Shown here: positions 34,902 to 44,573 of the stretch, in pieces
How positions within the stretch are numbered: position 1 is the stretch's first letter
Layout of the letters: every line of letters starts with the position of its first letter
Source: JADHLJ01 sp038118725
GTDB lineage: Bacteria > Pseudomonadota > Alphaproteobacteria > Thalassobaculales > Thalassobaculaceae
Direction: 5' to 3'
DNA length: 64,000 nucleotides
Assembly: GCA_038118725.1 (NCBI GenBank)
Contig: JAYOIK010000017.1
Location: 1 to 64,000 of the forward strand
Program-made: the position numbers and the translations under genes
Notes under the pieces: generated by a model
What the model was told of the DNA's origin: nothing
Database searches by the model: none
What the model saw: the letters and a program-made list of their open reading frames with translations, nothing else

Positions 34902-37106
34902 ATGAACGAGATGACGAAAAACGGCGCTGGAGGCTGTCCATTCTCCGGACGTGGCAAGCAGGCGTCCCGGGGGACGTCGAACCGCGACTGGTGGCCCAAC
35001 CGCTTGAGGCTCAACATTCTGCGGCAGCATTCCTCGTTGGTGAACCCGATGGATGCCGACTTCGACTACGCCAAGGCTTTTCAAGAGCTCGACCTGGACG
35101 CGGTCAAGAAGGACATCACCGCCGTCATGACCACGTCGCAAGATTGGTGGCCGGCGGATTACGGGCACTATGGTCCCTTGTTCATTCGCATGGCCTGGCA
35201 CAGCGCCGGGACCTATCGGATCGCCGATGGCCGAGGCGGGGCGGGAACCGGGAGCCAACGTTTCGCGCCGCTGAACAGCTGGCCGGATAACGGTAATCTG
35301 GACAAGGCGCGGATGCTGCTCTGGCCGGTTAAACGGAAATACGGCAACGCGCTTTCCTGGGCCGACCTGATGATCCTGGCCGGCAATCAGGCGTTGGAAT
35401 CCATGGGTTTCAAGACCTTTGGTTTCGCCGGCGGGCGCGCGGATATCTGGCATCCCGAGGAGGACATCTATTGGGGAAGCGAGGCGGAATGGTTGGGCGA
35501 TAGCCGGTACTCCGGCGACCGGGTGCTCGACGGACCGCTTGCCGCCGTCCAGATGGGACTGATCTATGTCAATCCCGAAGGCCCGAACGGCGAGCCCGAC
35601 CCGGTGGCCTCGGGGCGGGACATTCGAGAGACCTTCGCCCGCATGGCGATGAATGACGAGGAGACCGTCGCCCTGGTCGCCGGCGGTCACACCTTCGGCA
35701 AGGCCCATGGCGCCGGAGACGCGGCGCATGTCAACCCGGAACCCGAAGCCGCGCCGATCGAGGCGCAAGGTCTGGGCTGGAAGAGCACGCATGCCTCCGG
35801 CCGGGGCGTCGACGCGATCACCAGCGGCATCGAGGGCGCTTGGACGCCGACACCGACCCAATGGGATATGAGCTATTTCGACGTCCTGTTCGGGTATGAG
35901 TGGGAACTGACCAAAAGCCCCGCCGGCGCCCATCAGTGGCGGCCCAAGGACCTGGCGGACAAGGATCACGCACCGGAGGTCGACGGTTCCGACAAGCGCG
36001 TCGGGATCATGATGACCACCGCCGACATGGCGATGCGCATGGACCCGGCCTACGAGAAGATCTCGCGGCGGTTCCACGCCGATCCGGATGCCTTCGCCGA
36101 TGCGTTCGCGCGGGCCTGGTTCAAGCTGACGCATCGCGACATGGGGCCTCGGGCGCGCTATCTCGGCAAGGATGTGCCGGCCGAGGAATTGATCTGGCAG
36201 GACCCGATCCCGGCCGTGGATCATCCACTGGTCGACGCCGCGGACATCGCCGGTCTGAAGGCTCGCATCCTGGCGTCGGGTCTGTCGGTTTCGGATTTGG
36301 TCTCAACGGCCTGGGCTTCCGCGTCCACCTATCGCGGCTCGGATATGCGTGGCGGCGCGAATGGCGCGCGTATTCGCCTGGCGCCGCAAAGGGATTGGGA
36401 AGTTAACCGTCCCGATCGGTTGTCGGCGGTTCTCGATGTGCTGGAGGATATCCAGGGCGACTTCAACGAGGTTCACACCGGCCTGAAAAGGGTATCGCTC
36501 GCCGATCTGATCGTCCTCGGCGGTTGCGCGGGTGTCGAGCAGGCGGCGCGTGATGCCGGTATCGAGATCTCGGTGCCGTTCACGCCAGGACGGGCGGATG
36601 CCTCGGAGGAGCAAACGGATGCCGCTTCCATGGCCGTGCTTGAGCCGCTCGCCGACGGGTTCCGTAACTACCAGAAAGCAGCGTTCTCGGTGTCGCCCGA
36701 GGAGATGCTGGTCGACAAGGCCCAGTTGTTGACCTTGACCGCGCCGGAGATGACGGTGCTTCTGGGTGGGTTGCGCGTCCTCGGAACCAATGCCGACGGG
36801 TCCCGCGTCGGTGTCTTTACGACCCGACCCGGCCAGTTGACCAATGACTTTTTCGTCAACCTGCTCGACATGAGCACGACGTGGTGCGCGGTTTCCGAGG
36901 ACGACACGCTGTTCGAGGGACGCGACCGGGTCAGCGGTCAGGTGAAGTGGCGGGGCTCAAGGGTGGACCTGATCCTGGGCTCGAACTCCGAGCTTCGGGC
37001 CCTCGCGGAGGTCTATGCGAGCGCCGATGCCCAGGCCAAATTCACGAAGGATTTCGTCGCGGCCTGGGTCAAGGTGATGGAACTGGACCGCTTCGACTTA
37101 CGATGA
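34902..37106 (+). CDS. katG: Catalase-peroxidase KatG
   Basis: KatG removes hydrogen peroxide and organic peroxides with a haem cofactor. The 734-residue product has the distal haem residues Arg96, Trp99 and His100 in FIRMAWHSAGTYR, the proximal His263 in GGHTFGKAHG, and all members of the Trp-Tyr-Met adduct: Trp99, Tyr222 (LIYVNPEGPNG) and Met248 (ARMAMND). The C-terminal half carries the degenerate second peroxidase domain. Start has a good ribosome-binding site. It is divergent from oxyR and likely induced by peroxide. Confidence 0.96.
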   Translation: MNEMTKNGAGGCPFSGRGKQASRGTSNRDWWPNRLRLNILRQHSSLVNPMDADFDYAKAFQELDLDAVKKDITAVMTTSQDWWPADYGHYGPLFIRMAWHSAGTYRIADGRGGAGTGSQRFAPLNSWPDNGNLDKARMLLWPVKRKYGNALSWADLMILAGNQALESMGFKTFGFAGGRADIWHPEEDIYWGSEAEWLGDSRYSGDRVLDGPLAAVQMGLIYVNPEGPNGEPDPVASGRDIRETFARMAMNDEETVALVAGGHTFGKAHGAGDAAHVNPEPEAAPIEAQGLGWKSTHASGRGVDAITSGIEGAWTPTPTQWDMSYFDVLFGYEWELTKSPAGAHQWRPKDLADKDHAPEVDGSDKRVGIMMTTADMAMRMDPAYEKISRRFHADPDAFADAFARAWFKLTHRDMGPRARYLGKDVPAEELIWQDPIPAVDHPLVDAADIAGLKARILASGLSVSDLVSTAWASASTYRGSDMRGGANGARIRLAPQRDWEVNRPDRLSAVLDVLEDIQGDFNEVHTGLKRVSLADLIVLGGCAGVEQAARDAGIEISVPFTPGRADASEEQTDAASMAVLEPLADGFRNYQKAAFSVSPEEMLVDKAQLLTLTAPEMTVLLGGLRVLGTNADGSRVGVFTTRPGQLTNDFFVNLLDMSTTWCAVSEDDTLFEGRDRVSGQVKWRGSRVDLILGSNSELRALAEVYASADAQAKFTKDFVAAWVKVMELDRFDLR

Positions 37107-37115
37107 ACGACGGTG

Positions 37116-37144
37116 GCGGCGCTTCGCGGATCGTGGAGCGCCGC
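37116..37144. terminator. Possible bidirectional stem-loop between convergent genes
   Basis: GCGGCGCT at 37116-37123 pairs with AGCGCCGC at 37137-37144 around a 13-base loop, ten bases after the katG stop and seven bases before the stop of the convergent glycosyltransferase gene. There is no T-run, so termination strength is uncertain. Confidence 0.35.
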
Positions 37145-37150
37145 GCCTCC

Positions 37151-39175
37151 TTACGGATCGCCGATCGGCCCCGTCTCCAACCAGCCACCCACGCGCGACG
37201 CGTCGGCGGCGCGTTCCATGAAATCGGCGAGACCGTCCACGGCGCCTTGGCGCTCGAACAGCACGGGGCTTGCATCGGGCACCTGGCGACGGATCTCGCG
37301 GCGTTGCGCCGTATCGTTCGCGAGCGTAACCGCCATGGTGACGAACTCTTCCCGGCTAGAGGCGACACAGTCCTCGAGACCAATCATTGTCAGCAGATCC
37401 AGGGTGACGCGAGAGCGCATATGCTTTCCCGCGTAGGCTAGGATCGGTGTGCCGGTCGACAACGCCTCATAGGTCGAATTGCCGCCCGCGAAGCCGAAGG
37501 TTTCCACCAAGAGATCCGCCGCGCCGACGAAACCCAGGTACTCGACGCCATTCATCCGGGGTTGGAATTGAACCCGGTGCGCCACATCCGGCCCAGCTTG
37601 GGTGAGGCGCGCCCGCATGCGCTCGGTTTCAAGCGGTTGGGCGGATTCGATCAGCATGAGCAAGCCCTTGGGGTCTCGGCGCAGAATCTCGAGGAAGACG
37701 CCGTCATGATCGGGATGCATTTTGAACAGGGTTTGGGGGCAGGTGTAGAGGGTCGCGTTATCGGGCAATCCTAGATCGGCGCGGCCTAGGAGGTCCCCGA
37801 CGGGTGGGGGGCGGTTATAGAAAAACGGAAACTCTTCCAAGAGGACGGCGCGCTCGGTGTAGTGCTTCCGCCAATCCGCCGGCTCGGAACCTCTCGAGGT
37901 TAGGAAATAGTCGATATTCGGTATGCCCGTGGTGTCGGGATGCCCGACACAGACCGCTTGAACCGGCGCCAGCCGCGAGAAGGCCAGAAAATAGGTGAAC
38001 GGGTCCATGCCGATATCGAGATACAGCAGGATATCGGCCTCGATCGTCGCGAGCTGTCGGCGGGCTTCTCCCAGATCGTGGGACAGCACGACCTGGGCGT
38101 CGGCGCCGCGCATGTGAGCGACCCAGGCGGCGTCGCCCGGTTTGGCGTGGCTGACCGCGACAACCTCGAAGCGGTCGCGTGGCAGCCGCGCCAGGACCGA
38201 GCCGAATAGTTTGCCGATGGTGTGAGAGCCGAGGAAGACGGAAATGATGGCGACGCGGATGCGCTTGCCGGGTGATGGGCGTTTCCTGCAGTGGGGCGCC
38301 GTCCAAGCGAGCTTCGGCGCGGCCCGGAGATGGAACGCGGCGACCCGACGAGCGAGCTCTCGATTGGATACATCGTGGTAGGTGTAGTTGAAATTCGTAA
38401 CCCCGATCTCCCGCGCCGGATTGGTTACCACGTGGTTCTCGGCCTCGGCCCGGTCCAGGAAGTCGAAAAGCCGTCGTCGCCCCGCCGCAATCTCGGCGGC
38501 GTTCTCGGGCACTCGGCTTTGAATATGCGCCGCGCGAAACCGTAGCGCGGTTGATGGCGCCAGGACATTGCCGCGGACGAGGTGACGCCGCGCCCCTCCG
38601 CTGTCGCCGCTCATCATCAGAGTGCTCGCGAGATCCGCCTGGAACCGCGCGTTCTCCGGGGCCGCGCTTGCCATGCGCCTTCGCCAAGGCAATGCGCCGC
38701 GATAGTCGCCGGCGGCGTCCAAGGCGTTGGCCAGCCTATCGTGGAGAGCCATTTCGCCCGGTGACTGGTGAACCAGGGCTCGGAAATCCTCAATGGCCTC
38801 ATGAACCGCGCCCCGGTGTAGTCGCGCGGTGGCGCGGTTGATCAAACCGTCCGCGTAGCCCGGTGAAAGGGTGAGGGCGCGCGCCGCAACGGTTTCCGCG
38901 GTCGGATCGGCCAGCGCGATGAGAAGGGTTGAAAGATTGCCGTGGAACACCGCTTCGTCCGGGGTTTGCAGTATCGCGGCCTTGATCAGGCGCGCGCCAC
39001 CGGATGTGTCGCCCGCCTGATGCTTGAGGACGCCGAGAAGATGGCGGGCTTGAGCCAGATCCGGCGCGGCGTGGAGGAGGGCTTGATAGCGGTTTCTCGC
39101 CTCGGCCAGGGAGCCGCTCTGGTGTAGGGCCAGGGCCTCGGCGAGGGCGGTGTCGAGGGCGTTATCCGTGGGCAC
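37151..39175 (-). CDS. TPR protein with SPINDLY/OGT-type (GT41-like) glycosyltransferase domain
   Basis: This 674-residue protein has an N-terminal TPR array (to about residue 240) followed by a GT-B glycosyltransferase region typical of the SPY/O-GlcNAc transferase-like family, with segments resembling the catalytic half: HTIGKLFGSVLARL, GHPDTTGIPNIDYFL, LYTCPQTLFKMHPDHD, RVQFQPRM and LVETFGFAGGNSTYEALSTGTPIL. Such proteins transfer sugars to proteins or act in glycan modification. It converges with katG and lies five bases downstream of pgi in the same direction, hence may be co-transcribed with it. Its target is unknown. Confidence 0.75.
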   Translation of the reverse strand: MPTDNALDTALAEALALHQSGSLAEARNRYQALLHAAPDLAQARHLLGVLKHQAGDTSGGARLIKAAILQTPDEAVFHGNLSTLLIALADPTAETVAARALTLSPGYADGLINRATARLHRGAVHEAIEDFRALVHQSPGEMALHDRLANALDAAGDYRGALPWRRRMASAAPENARFQADLASTLMMSGDSGGARRHLVRGNVLAPSTALRFRAAHIQSRVPENAAEIAAGRRRLFDFLDRAEAENHVVTNPAREIGVTNFNYTYHDVSNRELARRVAAFHLRAAPKLAWTAPHCRKRPSPGKRIRVAIISVFLGSHTIGKLFGSVLARLPRDRFEVVAVSHAKPGDAAWVAHMRGADAQVVLSHDLGEARRQLATIEADILLYLDIGMDPFTYFLAFSRLAPVQAVCVGHPDTTGIPNIDYFLTSRGSEPADWRKHYTERAVLLEEFPFFYNRPPPVGDLLGRADLGLPDNATLYTCPQTLFKMHPDHDGVFLEILRRDPKGLLMLIESAQPLETERMRARLTQAGPDVAHRVQFQPRMNGVEYLGFVGAADLLVETFGFAGGNSTYEALSTGTPILAYAGKHMRSRVTLDLLTMIGLEDCVASSREEFVTMAVTLANDTAQRREIRRQVPDASPVLFERQGAVDGLADFMERAADASRVGGWLETGPIGDP

Positions 39176-39180
39176 GAGCG

Positions 39181-40818
39181 TCAGCGCGCGCGAAGCCGCG
39201 CGAGGGCGTCGAGCAGACCGCGTGTGGATCCGTCGGCATCCGCGTCGGGCGCGCCTCCCAGCACGGCGGGTAGAAGTTGATTAGCCAGTTCCTTGCCCAG
39301 TTCAACACCCCACTGATCGAAACTGTTGATCCCCCAGATCGCGCCTTGAACGAATACCTTGTGCTCGTACATCGCGATCAACATACCCAGCATGTAGGGC
39401 GTCAGCCGCTGGTAAAGGATCGTCGTCGAGGGACGGTTACCGGGAAAGGCGCGATGCGGCGCCAATGCCTTTGCCTGGCCTGGATCCATGCCGTCCGCCA
39501 GCATTAGACGCTCGGCCTCCTCTTCGCTTCGTCCCAGCATCAGGGCGCGGGATTGGGCCAGGCAATTGGCGAGCAGCAGATCGTGATGCCCGGGGAGATC
39601 CTCGTGGGCGCGCGCCGCGACGAGGAAGTCGACGGGGACCACGGCGGTTCCCTGATGCAGGAGTTGGAAGAACGAGTGCTGGACATTGGTGCCGGCCTCG
39701 CCCCACAGAACTCCCGCGGTGGCGACGTCGACTTCGCCGCCGTCCAAGCGCGTTGATTTGCCGTTCGATTCCATGTCGACCTGCTGAAGATGGGCGGTCA
39801 ACCGGTTCAGGCGCTGGTCGTAGGGGATGATGGCGCTGGAGCCGTATCCCAGGATCGAGCGATACCAAACCCCGATCAGCCCCAGGGTCACCGGAATGTT
39901 TCGCTCAAGGGGCGTGGTTTCGAAATGCCGATCCATCGCATGGGCGCCCGCGAGAAGCTCGGTAAACCGCTCTCCCCCAACCGCGAGCGCGATGGGCAGG
40001 CCAATCGCCGACCATGGCGAGTAGCGTCCCCCCACCCAATCCCAGAAGCCGAAGGTCCGGGTCTCGGGTATTCCGAAGGCCTGGACCTTCGCGAGGTTGG
40101 TGGAAAGCGCCACGAAATGCTTTCCCGCGGCACCATCGCCCAGTGCCTCGGCTATCCAGCGGCGGGCGCTAGCCGCGTTCAGCATGGTCTCCTGGGTGGT
40201 GAAGGTCTTCGAGGCGATCAGGAACAGCGTCCGGGCCGGCTCCAGGCCCTTGAGCGTGTCATGCAGATCCGCGCCGTCGACATTGCTCACGAAATGGACC
40301 CGTACCCGGTCATGGTGATAAGGCGCGAGGGCTTGGGTGATCATCGCGGGGCCGAGGACCGAGCCGCCGATACCGATATGCACCACGTCGCGAAACGGCT
40401 CCCCCGTCTTGCCGGTTTCGGTTCCCGAGCGCACCGCTTCCGCGAAGTCGCGCACCCGCTCCAGCACGGCATGTATCTCGGGAACGACATCTCGGCCATC
40501 GACCTTGATCACCGTGCCGGCCGGTGCCCGCAAGGCGGTGTGCAGTGCCGCGCGCTGCTCGGACGTGTTGACTTTCTCTCCCGACAGCATGGCTTCCCGG
40601 CGTCCGACGAGGTCCGTCCGCTCGGCCAAGCCTCGTAGCAGGAGCATGGTATCGGTGGTGAGGAGATTCTTCGAAACATCGACCAATAGGTCATCGAGGC
40701 GAAGCGAGAATATCTCGAAGCGATTCGGGTCCTCGGAGAAAAGCTCGGCGAGCGACCTCTCGGTCATTTCGGCGCCATGCCGCTGGAGATCTCGCCAGAT
40801 CGCTTGTGAGTTCGTCAT
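39181..40818 (-). CDS. pgi: Glucose-6-phosphate isomerase
   Basis: Pgi interconverts glucose-6-phosphate and fructose-6-phosphate in central metabolism. The 545-residue protein has both family signatures, FGFWDWVGGRYSPWSAIG and GINSFDQWGVELGKEL, and the catalytic GEAGTNVQHSFFQLLHQG region. Length and motif positions are normal. Its stop lies five bases before the start of the glycosyltransferase-like gene, suggesting an operon. The right-hand neighbour is the PilZ gene on the same strand. Confidence 0.95.
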   Translation of the reverse strand: MTNSQAIWRDLQRHGAEMTERSLAELFSEDPNRFEIFSLRLDDLLVDVSKNLLTTDTMLLLRGLAERTDLVGRREAMLSGEKVNTSEQRAALHTALRAPAGTVIKVDGRDVVPEIHAVLERVRDFAEAVRSGTETGKTGEPFRDVVHIGIGGSVLGPAMITQALAPYHHDRVRVHFVSNVDGADLHDTLKGLEPARTLFLIASKTFTTQETMLNAASARRWIAEALGDGAAGKHFVALSTNLAKVQAFGIPETRTFGFWDWVGGRYSPWSAIGLPIALAVGGERFTELLAGAHAMDRHFETTPLERNIPVTLGLIGVWYRSILGYGSSAIIPYDQRLNRLTAHLQQVDMESNGKSTRLDGGEVDVATAGVLWGEAGTNVQHSFFQLLHQGTAVVPVDFLVAARAHEDLPGHHDLLLANCLAQSRALMLGRSEEEAERLMLADGMDPGQAKALAPHRAFPGNRPSTTILYQRLTPYMLGMLIAMYEHKVFVQGAIWGINSFDQWGVELGKELANQLLPAVLGGAPDADADGSTRGLLDALARLRAR

Positions 40819-40922
40819 CTCGCCGCCTAACGCCTGTGTCGGCCCGCCGGATCAATCCGAGCCGCGCGGGGCCAGCATACCAATAGCGCGGCGGGACGAC
40901 GAGGCTTGGCGGGAGCGCCGTG

Positions 40923-41258
40923 TTAACGGTCGCCGCGGCCTGTCAAATGACGTTCCAGAGCCGAGAAACACGCGTCGCTCAGACCAGCGAAATGAAAGGC
41001 GACACGGTCGGCATCCCGGTCGACGCGCACAACGTGAAGCGGAATGTCTTGGCAGGCCTCGATTTCGCCCTTCGGGGTTTTTAGACTCGCGGTGATATCC
41101 GAATCGGGTTCGAACAAATCGCACCCGCCCTCGATCATCAGTCCGCCGAGGCTACAATCCGCGATGATGAAGTCCTGGCCGTCATGATCCAGCATCATAT
41201 TGATCGCGCGCCTGCGGTCCCGTCGGTTTTCCTGGGCGCGCATGCTGATGACCGTCAT
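40923..41258 (-). CDS. PilZ-domain protein, c-di-GMP binding
   Basis: This 111-residue single-domain protein has the PilZ ligand-binding motifs: RxxxR in the basic NRRDRRRAI segment (residues 12-17) and DxSxxG as DCSLGG (34-39). PilZ domains bind cyclic di-GMP and transmit it to motility or exopolysaccharide systems. A strong GGAGGT ribosome-binding site precedes the ATG. No partner domain is fused, so the effector is presumably another protein. Confidence 0.85.
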   Translation of the reverse strand: MTVISMRAQENRRDRRRAINMMLDHDGQDFIIADCSLGGLMIEGGCDLFEPDSDITASLKTPKGEIEACQDIPLHVVRVDRDADRVAFHFAGLSDACFSALERHLTGRGDR

Positions 41259-41409
41259 GGTTCACCTCCGACTCATAACAAGCACCATTCACGGATATTG
41301 GACCGGAACGGCGTCGAGCGCGTGAAGAATACCACATTCTGGCGAAATCCCGCCAAGGTTAGGAACCTCATGTCTTGGATCGCCAGTCTCATCGGTCCAT
41401 TAATGGCCG

Positions 41410-42078
41410 ATGGTGGAATGCATTCGAAGACGACTGTTCGTGCTTGGCGTGTTGCTGTGCGGCTTGCCGGTATCGTCGCCGGGCCTAGCCGGCGATCTCG
41501 ACGAGTTGCCTCCGAACGGCGCGCGTCTCGGCATGGAGCGCTCGGAGATCTTTTCGATCAGCCCGCCACCAAGGCGTCTCGATTCGCCGTTGATCTTCGG
41601 CCCGTTGCGGGCCGAGTTCATGGCCTCGGGCGTCGCGGCGCTCGGACCGCCGGGTACCCTTTACTATCAGTTCGACCCCAAAAGTGGGCGTCTGCGACAA
41701 TTCTTGTTCGAATGGCGGGATGCCGACGCTTCGAAAACTCATGCGTCGGATTTGTTGGCTCGTCTGCGCGAGAAACTGGGTGCGCCGGTCCTGATCTGCA
41801 TCGGCGGTGGGCGGGAGAAGCCGCCTCGCGTGGTGTCGGCTCGGTGGCGGGGCGCCGGCCTAATGCTCCATGTTTCGATACTCGACCATCGCGCCGACGG
41901 CGTCGCCCATTTCGACCTCAACAGCGATTCCGATCCGCGCCGGCCATCCCATGAACGCCGCCGCGTTACCCGGCGCTCGCTTCCGCGCCGCTTGACCGCC
42001 CGCCTTCACGGTGCCGAGGACGTCGATCTCCTGCCGCGTCGTGATTGCCCTCTCGGCTCATCGCCGGAAACTCGGTAA
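41410..42078 (+). CDS. Hypothetical exported protein
   Basis: This 222-residue protein has a likely signal peptide: basic start VECIRRR then the hydrophobic LFVLGVLLCGLPVSSPGLAG, with cleavage near residue 27. The mature part contains no family I recognise; it has a beta-rich central section with LYYQFDPKSGRLRQFLFEW and a very basic C-terminal tail (RRPSHERRRVTRRS). It is divergently placed from the PilZ gene with a 151-bp gap and lies just before the creatininase gene. Function is unknown. Confidence 0.5.
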   Translation: MVECIRRRLFVLGVLLCGLPVSSPGLAGDLDELPPNGARLGMERSEIFSISPPPRRLDSPLIFGPLRAEFMASGVAALGPPGTLYYQFDPKSGRLRQFLFEWRDADASKTHASDLLARLREKLGAPVLICIGGGREKPPRVVSARWRGAGLMLHVSILDHRADGVAHFDLNSDSDPRRPSHERRRVTRRSLPRRLTARLHGAEDVDLLPRRDCPLGSSPETR

Positions 42079-42149
42079 CGCAAATGCCGGATGCGCCGCC
42101 CCGTCCGGAAAGGTAAGCTGGCCCTTCGCGAGCCGGGGAGTGGCGCCGA

Positions 42150-42944
42150 ATGGCGATGATTGACTGGGAAGCCTTGACGACCAACGACCTCCGGGAAGGG
42201 GAGCTCTCGGTCGCGCTTTTGCCGGTCGCCGCGATTGAGCAGCACGGACCGCATCTACCCCTTGGAACCGACGCGTTTATCTGTGACGGCGTGATCGATG
42301 CCGCGGCCCGGTTCTTGAACCCCGATACACGCGTTTGGCGGCTGCCGACACAGCGTATAGGCGTTAGTCCGGAGCACGCGAGTTTCCCTGGCACCCTGTC
42401 GATGGAACCGGAAGTCGCGCTGGCGTCGTGGCATGCGATCGGAGATTCAGTGGCGCGAGCCGGTCTGACACGTCTGGTGATTTTCAACAGTCATGGCGGA
42501 CAGCCGGGCGTGGTTGATCAACTGGCCCTGCGTTTGCGCCGCTCCCATGGCATGCTGGTCGCGCGAGCGAATATTTTCGGCCTTGGCTTGCCCGACGGCG
42601 CGGTCGACGCAACAGAGGCGCGGTTCGGTTTGCATGGCGGCCTGGTGGAGACATCCCTGATGCGGGTTTTGCGCCCCGATCTCGTACGCATGGAGCTTGC
42701 GCGGAATTTCCGATCACGCGACGAGGATATCGCCGAGGCATCGGGCATGCTTTCCGCCGAGGGCGCGGGGATCGGGATCGGATGGCTCGCCGAGGATCTC
42801 AATCCGGCGGGCGTAACTGGCGACGCGGCGGCGGCGACGAGCGAATTGGGCGGGCGAATCCTCGATCATCTCGGGACCGGCCTCGCCCGCCTGTTGGAAG
42901 ACGTGGCGGCGCTGGATTGGCCGGATTCGGAAGGGGCCGTTTGA
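42150..42944 (+). CDS. Creatininase-family amidohydrolase
   Basis: This 264-residue protein belongs to the creatininase family of metal-dependent amidohydrolases, which also includes the archaeal ArfB deformylase of riboflavin/F420 synthesis and MftE. The metal-binding residues appear as E30-x-H32...D41 in EQHGPHLPLGTD, with NSHGG at 112-116 and HGGLVETSL later. The residue two after the NSH histidine is glycine, as in ArfB/MftE-like members rather than creatininase itself. Its stop overlaps the next gene as TGATG, so the two are coupled. In this cluster a deformylase or ring-opening amidohydrolase on a GTP-derived intermediate is a reasonable inference. Confidence 0.75.
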   Translation: MAMIDWEALTTNDLREGELSVALLPVAAIEQHGPHLPLGTDAFICDGVIDAAARFLNPDTRVWRLPTQRIGVSPEHASFPGTLSMEPEVALASWHAIGDSVARAGLTRLVIFNSHGGQPGVVDQLALRLRRSHGMLVARANIFGLGLPDGAVDATEARFGLHGGLVETSLMRVLRPDLVRMELARNFRSRDEDIAEASGMLSAEGAGIGIGWLAEDLNPAGVTGDAAAATSELGGRILDHLGTGLARLLEDVAALDWPDSEGAV

Positions 42945-43765
42945 TGGCTGTTTTCGAGGATTCCTGGCATCGATTGCTGGACTTCGCGGCGCGCGCTCGC
43001 CTCCATGGCTCCGAGGTGGATTCCAACGGGCATCACACGGCCCGACAAGCGCTGGAACTTTCGATCGCCGGGTTGATGGATCCGCTGCATGGTGAATGCT
43101 ACGCGGGCATCGTATCGGCCTCGCTGGACGGCCCGTTGGCGATCGCTCAGATCGGACAAAGCCTCGATGGCCGGATCGCGACGAATTCCGGGCATTCCCA
43201 CTATATCAACGGCCCCAAGGCATTGGATCATCTGCACCATCTAAGGGCGTTGGTGGATGCGGTGATCGTCGGTGCTTCCACCGCGATCATGGATGATCCA
43301 AGCCTTAGCACCCGGCGCGTCGAGGGGGCCAGCCCGGCGCGGGTGGTCATTGACCCAAACGGTCGGCTGCCCAGCACGGCAAGGATGCTGAACGACGGCG
43401 GCGCGCCGTGTCTGGTGATCACCAAGTCCGATTCGCCGGCTTGTCCCGGCGGCGCCGAGCGGGTCGAGGTTGATTGCGATCGCCGCGGAAACCTGTCGCC
43501 CGTTGAGATTCTGCGGGCATTGCGTGAGCGGGGCTTGAATACCGTTCTGGTCGAGGGTGGGGCGGAAACGGTGTCTCGGTTTCTCGCCGCGGGAGCGGTC
43601 GACCGTCTGCATGTCATGGTGGCGCCGATGATTCTCGGTTCCGGCCGAATAGGGTTTGAGTTACCGCCGATTGATCGGGTTGACGAGGCCATGCGCCCGA
43701 CGACCAGGATTCACAAGCTCGGCGACGACATCCTGTTCGATTGTGACCTGCGCGCGAGTGACTGA
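42944..43765 (+). CDS. RibD C-terminal-type reductase (DHFR fold)
   Basis: This 273-residue protein contains the RibD_C/dihydrofolate-reductase-like domain, with AQIGQSLDGRIATNSG, DAVIVGASTAIMDDPSL, ARVVIDPNGRLP and VEGGAETVSRFLAAGAVDRL. It lacks a deaminase domain, and has instead about 70 N-terminal residues of unknown role. RibD-type reductases reduce a ribosylated pyrimidine intermediate with NADPH. It begins within the stop of the creatininase gene (TGATG), and is convergent with the methyltransferase gene 13 bases away. Riboflavin synthesis itself is unlikely to be its job here because other rib genes are absent. Confidence 0.8.
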   Translation: MAVFEDSWHRLLDFAARARLHGSEVDSNGHHTARQALELSIAGLMDPLHGECYAGIVSASLDGPLAIAQIGQSLDGRIATNSGHSHYINGPKALDHLHHLRALVDAVIVGASTAIMDDPSLSTRRVEGASPARVVIDPNGRLPSTARMLNDGGAPCLVITKSDSPACPGGAERVEVDCDRRGNLSPVEILRALRERGLNTVLVEGGAETVSRFLAAGAVDRLHVMVAPMILGSGRIGFELPPIDRVDEAMRPTTRIHKLGDDILFDCDLRASD

Positions 43766-43778
43766 GCGGATCGTACTT

Positions 43779-44573
43779 TTAGGCGGTAGGCGCGACGAGC
43801 TGATCACGATGCCCGACGACAACGGTAAAATGTCGATCCGCCACCCGCCGTTCCCGCCAGTCGTTGATTCCGTCCGCCATCCCCGGTGAGATTTCCGTCG
43901 CCGCGGCGGCCCAACCGTCAATCAGCATGGCAAGGCCGGGCCCATCGCGCTCGGCGCTCAGCCGCCAGTCGCTACGCCTGGTTCGGACCCGCCATCCCGC
44001 CTTGAGTGCCCGCGACGCCAAGCCGGATGGCGCGGTCGGGCCAAGCGCGTTTCCAAAGCCCTTGTCGCCCCGCTGGTGACTGTTGACCAGATCCCGGACC
44101 ATCGCGTCCATCGGATGGTTGGGAGAGAACGCCAGCCGTCCGTCATAGCTCAAGGCCGCGAGCAACCCGGCCCGCTGTCCTTTTACCGCGCTCCAAAGCC
44201 GATCGAGCCAAGCCTCGGACACCAGGTCCAGCATTGCCGAGGTGGTGACGAGATCGTGGCCCCGGACCAGCGCGTCGATATCCGCCGTGGCAAGGTCCAG
44301 CCCATGTATCTCCGCGCCGGTCGATGCCGCGGCGATCCCAAGCAGTCGGCGGTCACCATCAACGAGCGTCCAATGCGATGGCGTCGTGAGCCTCGATGTC
44401 AGATAGCGCCAGGTGCTACCGGTTCCGCATCCCAGATCCACAATCCTTGCGCCACGATTTGCCGTTGACCGCGCGGCGAGCCACTGGTCCAGTTCCCGCG
44501 GTAACTCGACGGATCGCGCGCGATGATCCCAGATCTCTCGGGCGGCCAGCCATTCCGGCGAAAATCCGCTCAC
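43779..44573 (-). CDS. Class I SAM-dependent methyltransferase
   Basis: This 264-residue protein has motif I as IVDLGCGTGSTWRYL (44-58), the SAM-ribose acidic position in LVDGD, and a motif IV-like HDLVTTSAMLDLVSE. It overlaps the upstream glycosyltransferase gene by four bases (ATGA) and is the last gene of a run of coupled minus-strand genes. It might methylate the product of the pteridine-like cluster or its sugar, but neither substrate nor position of methylation is readable. Confidence 0.78.
   Translation of the reverse strand: MSGFSPEWLAAREIWDHRARSVELPRELDQWLAARSTANRGARIVDLGCGTGSTWRYLTSRLTTPSHWTLVDGDRRLLGIAAASTGAEIHGLDLATADIDALVRGHDLVTTSAMLDLVSEAWLDRLWSAVKGQRAGLLAALSYDGRLAFSPNHPMDAMVRDLVNSHQRGDKGFGNALGPTAPSGLASRALKAGWRVRTRRSDWRLSAERDGPGLAMLIDGWAAAATEISPGMADGINDWRERRVADRHFTVVVGHRDQLVAPTA

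Noticed and set aside
34902..37106. KatG suspected to lack the adduct methionine because AAPIEAQGLGW appears instead of a methionine-containing segment
   Set aside because: Recounting from the proximal histidine shows that the adduct methionine is Met248 in ARMAMND, which is present, so KatG is intact.
42944..43765. Housekeeping RibD for riboflavin synthesis
   Set aside because: The deaminase domain is absent and no other rib genes are nearby; only a RibD_C-type reductase can be claimed.
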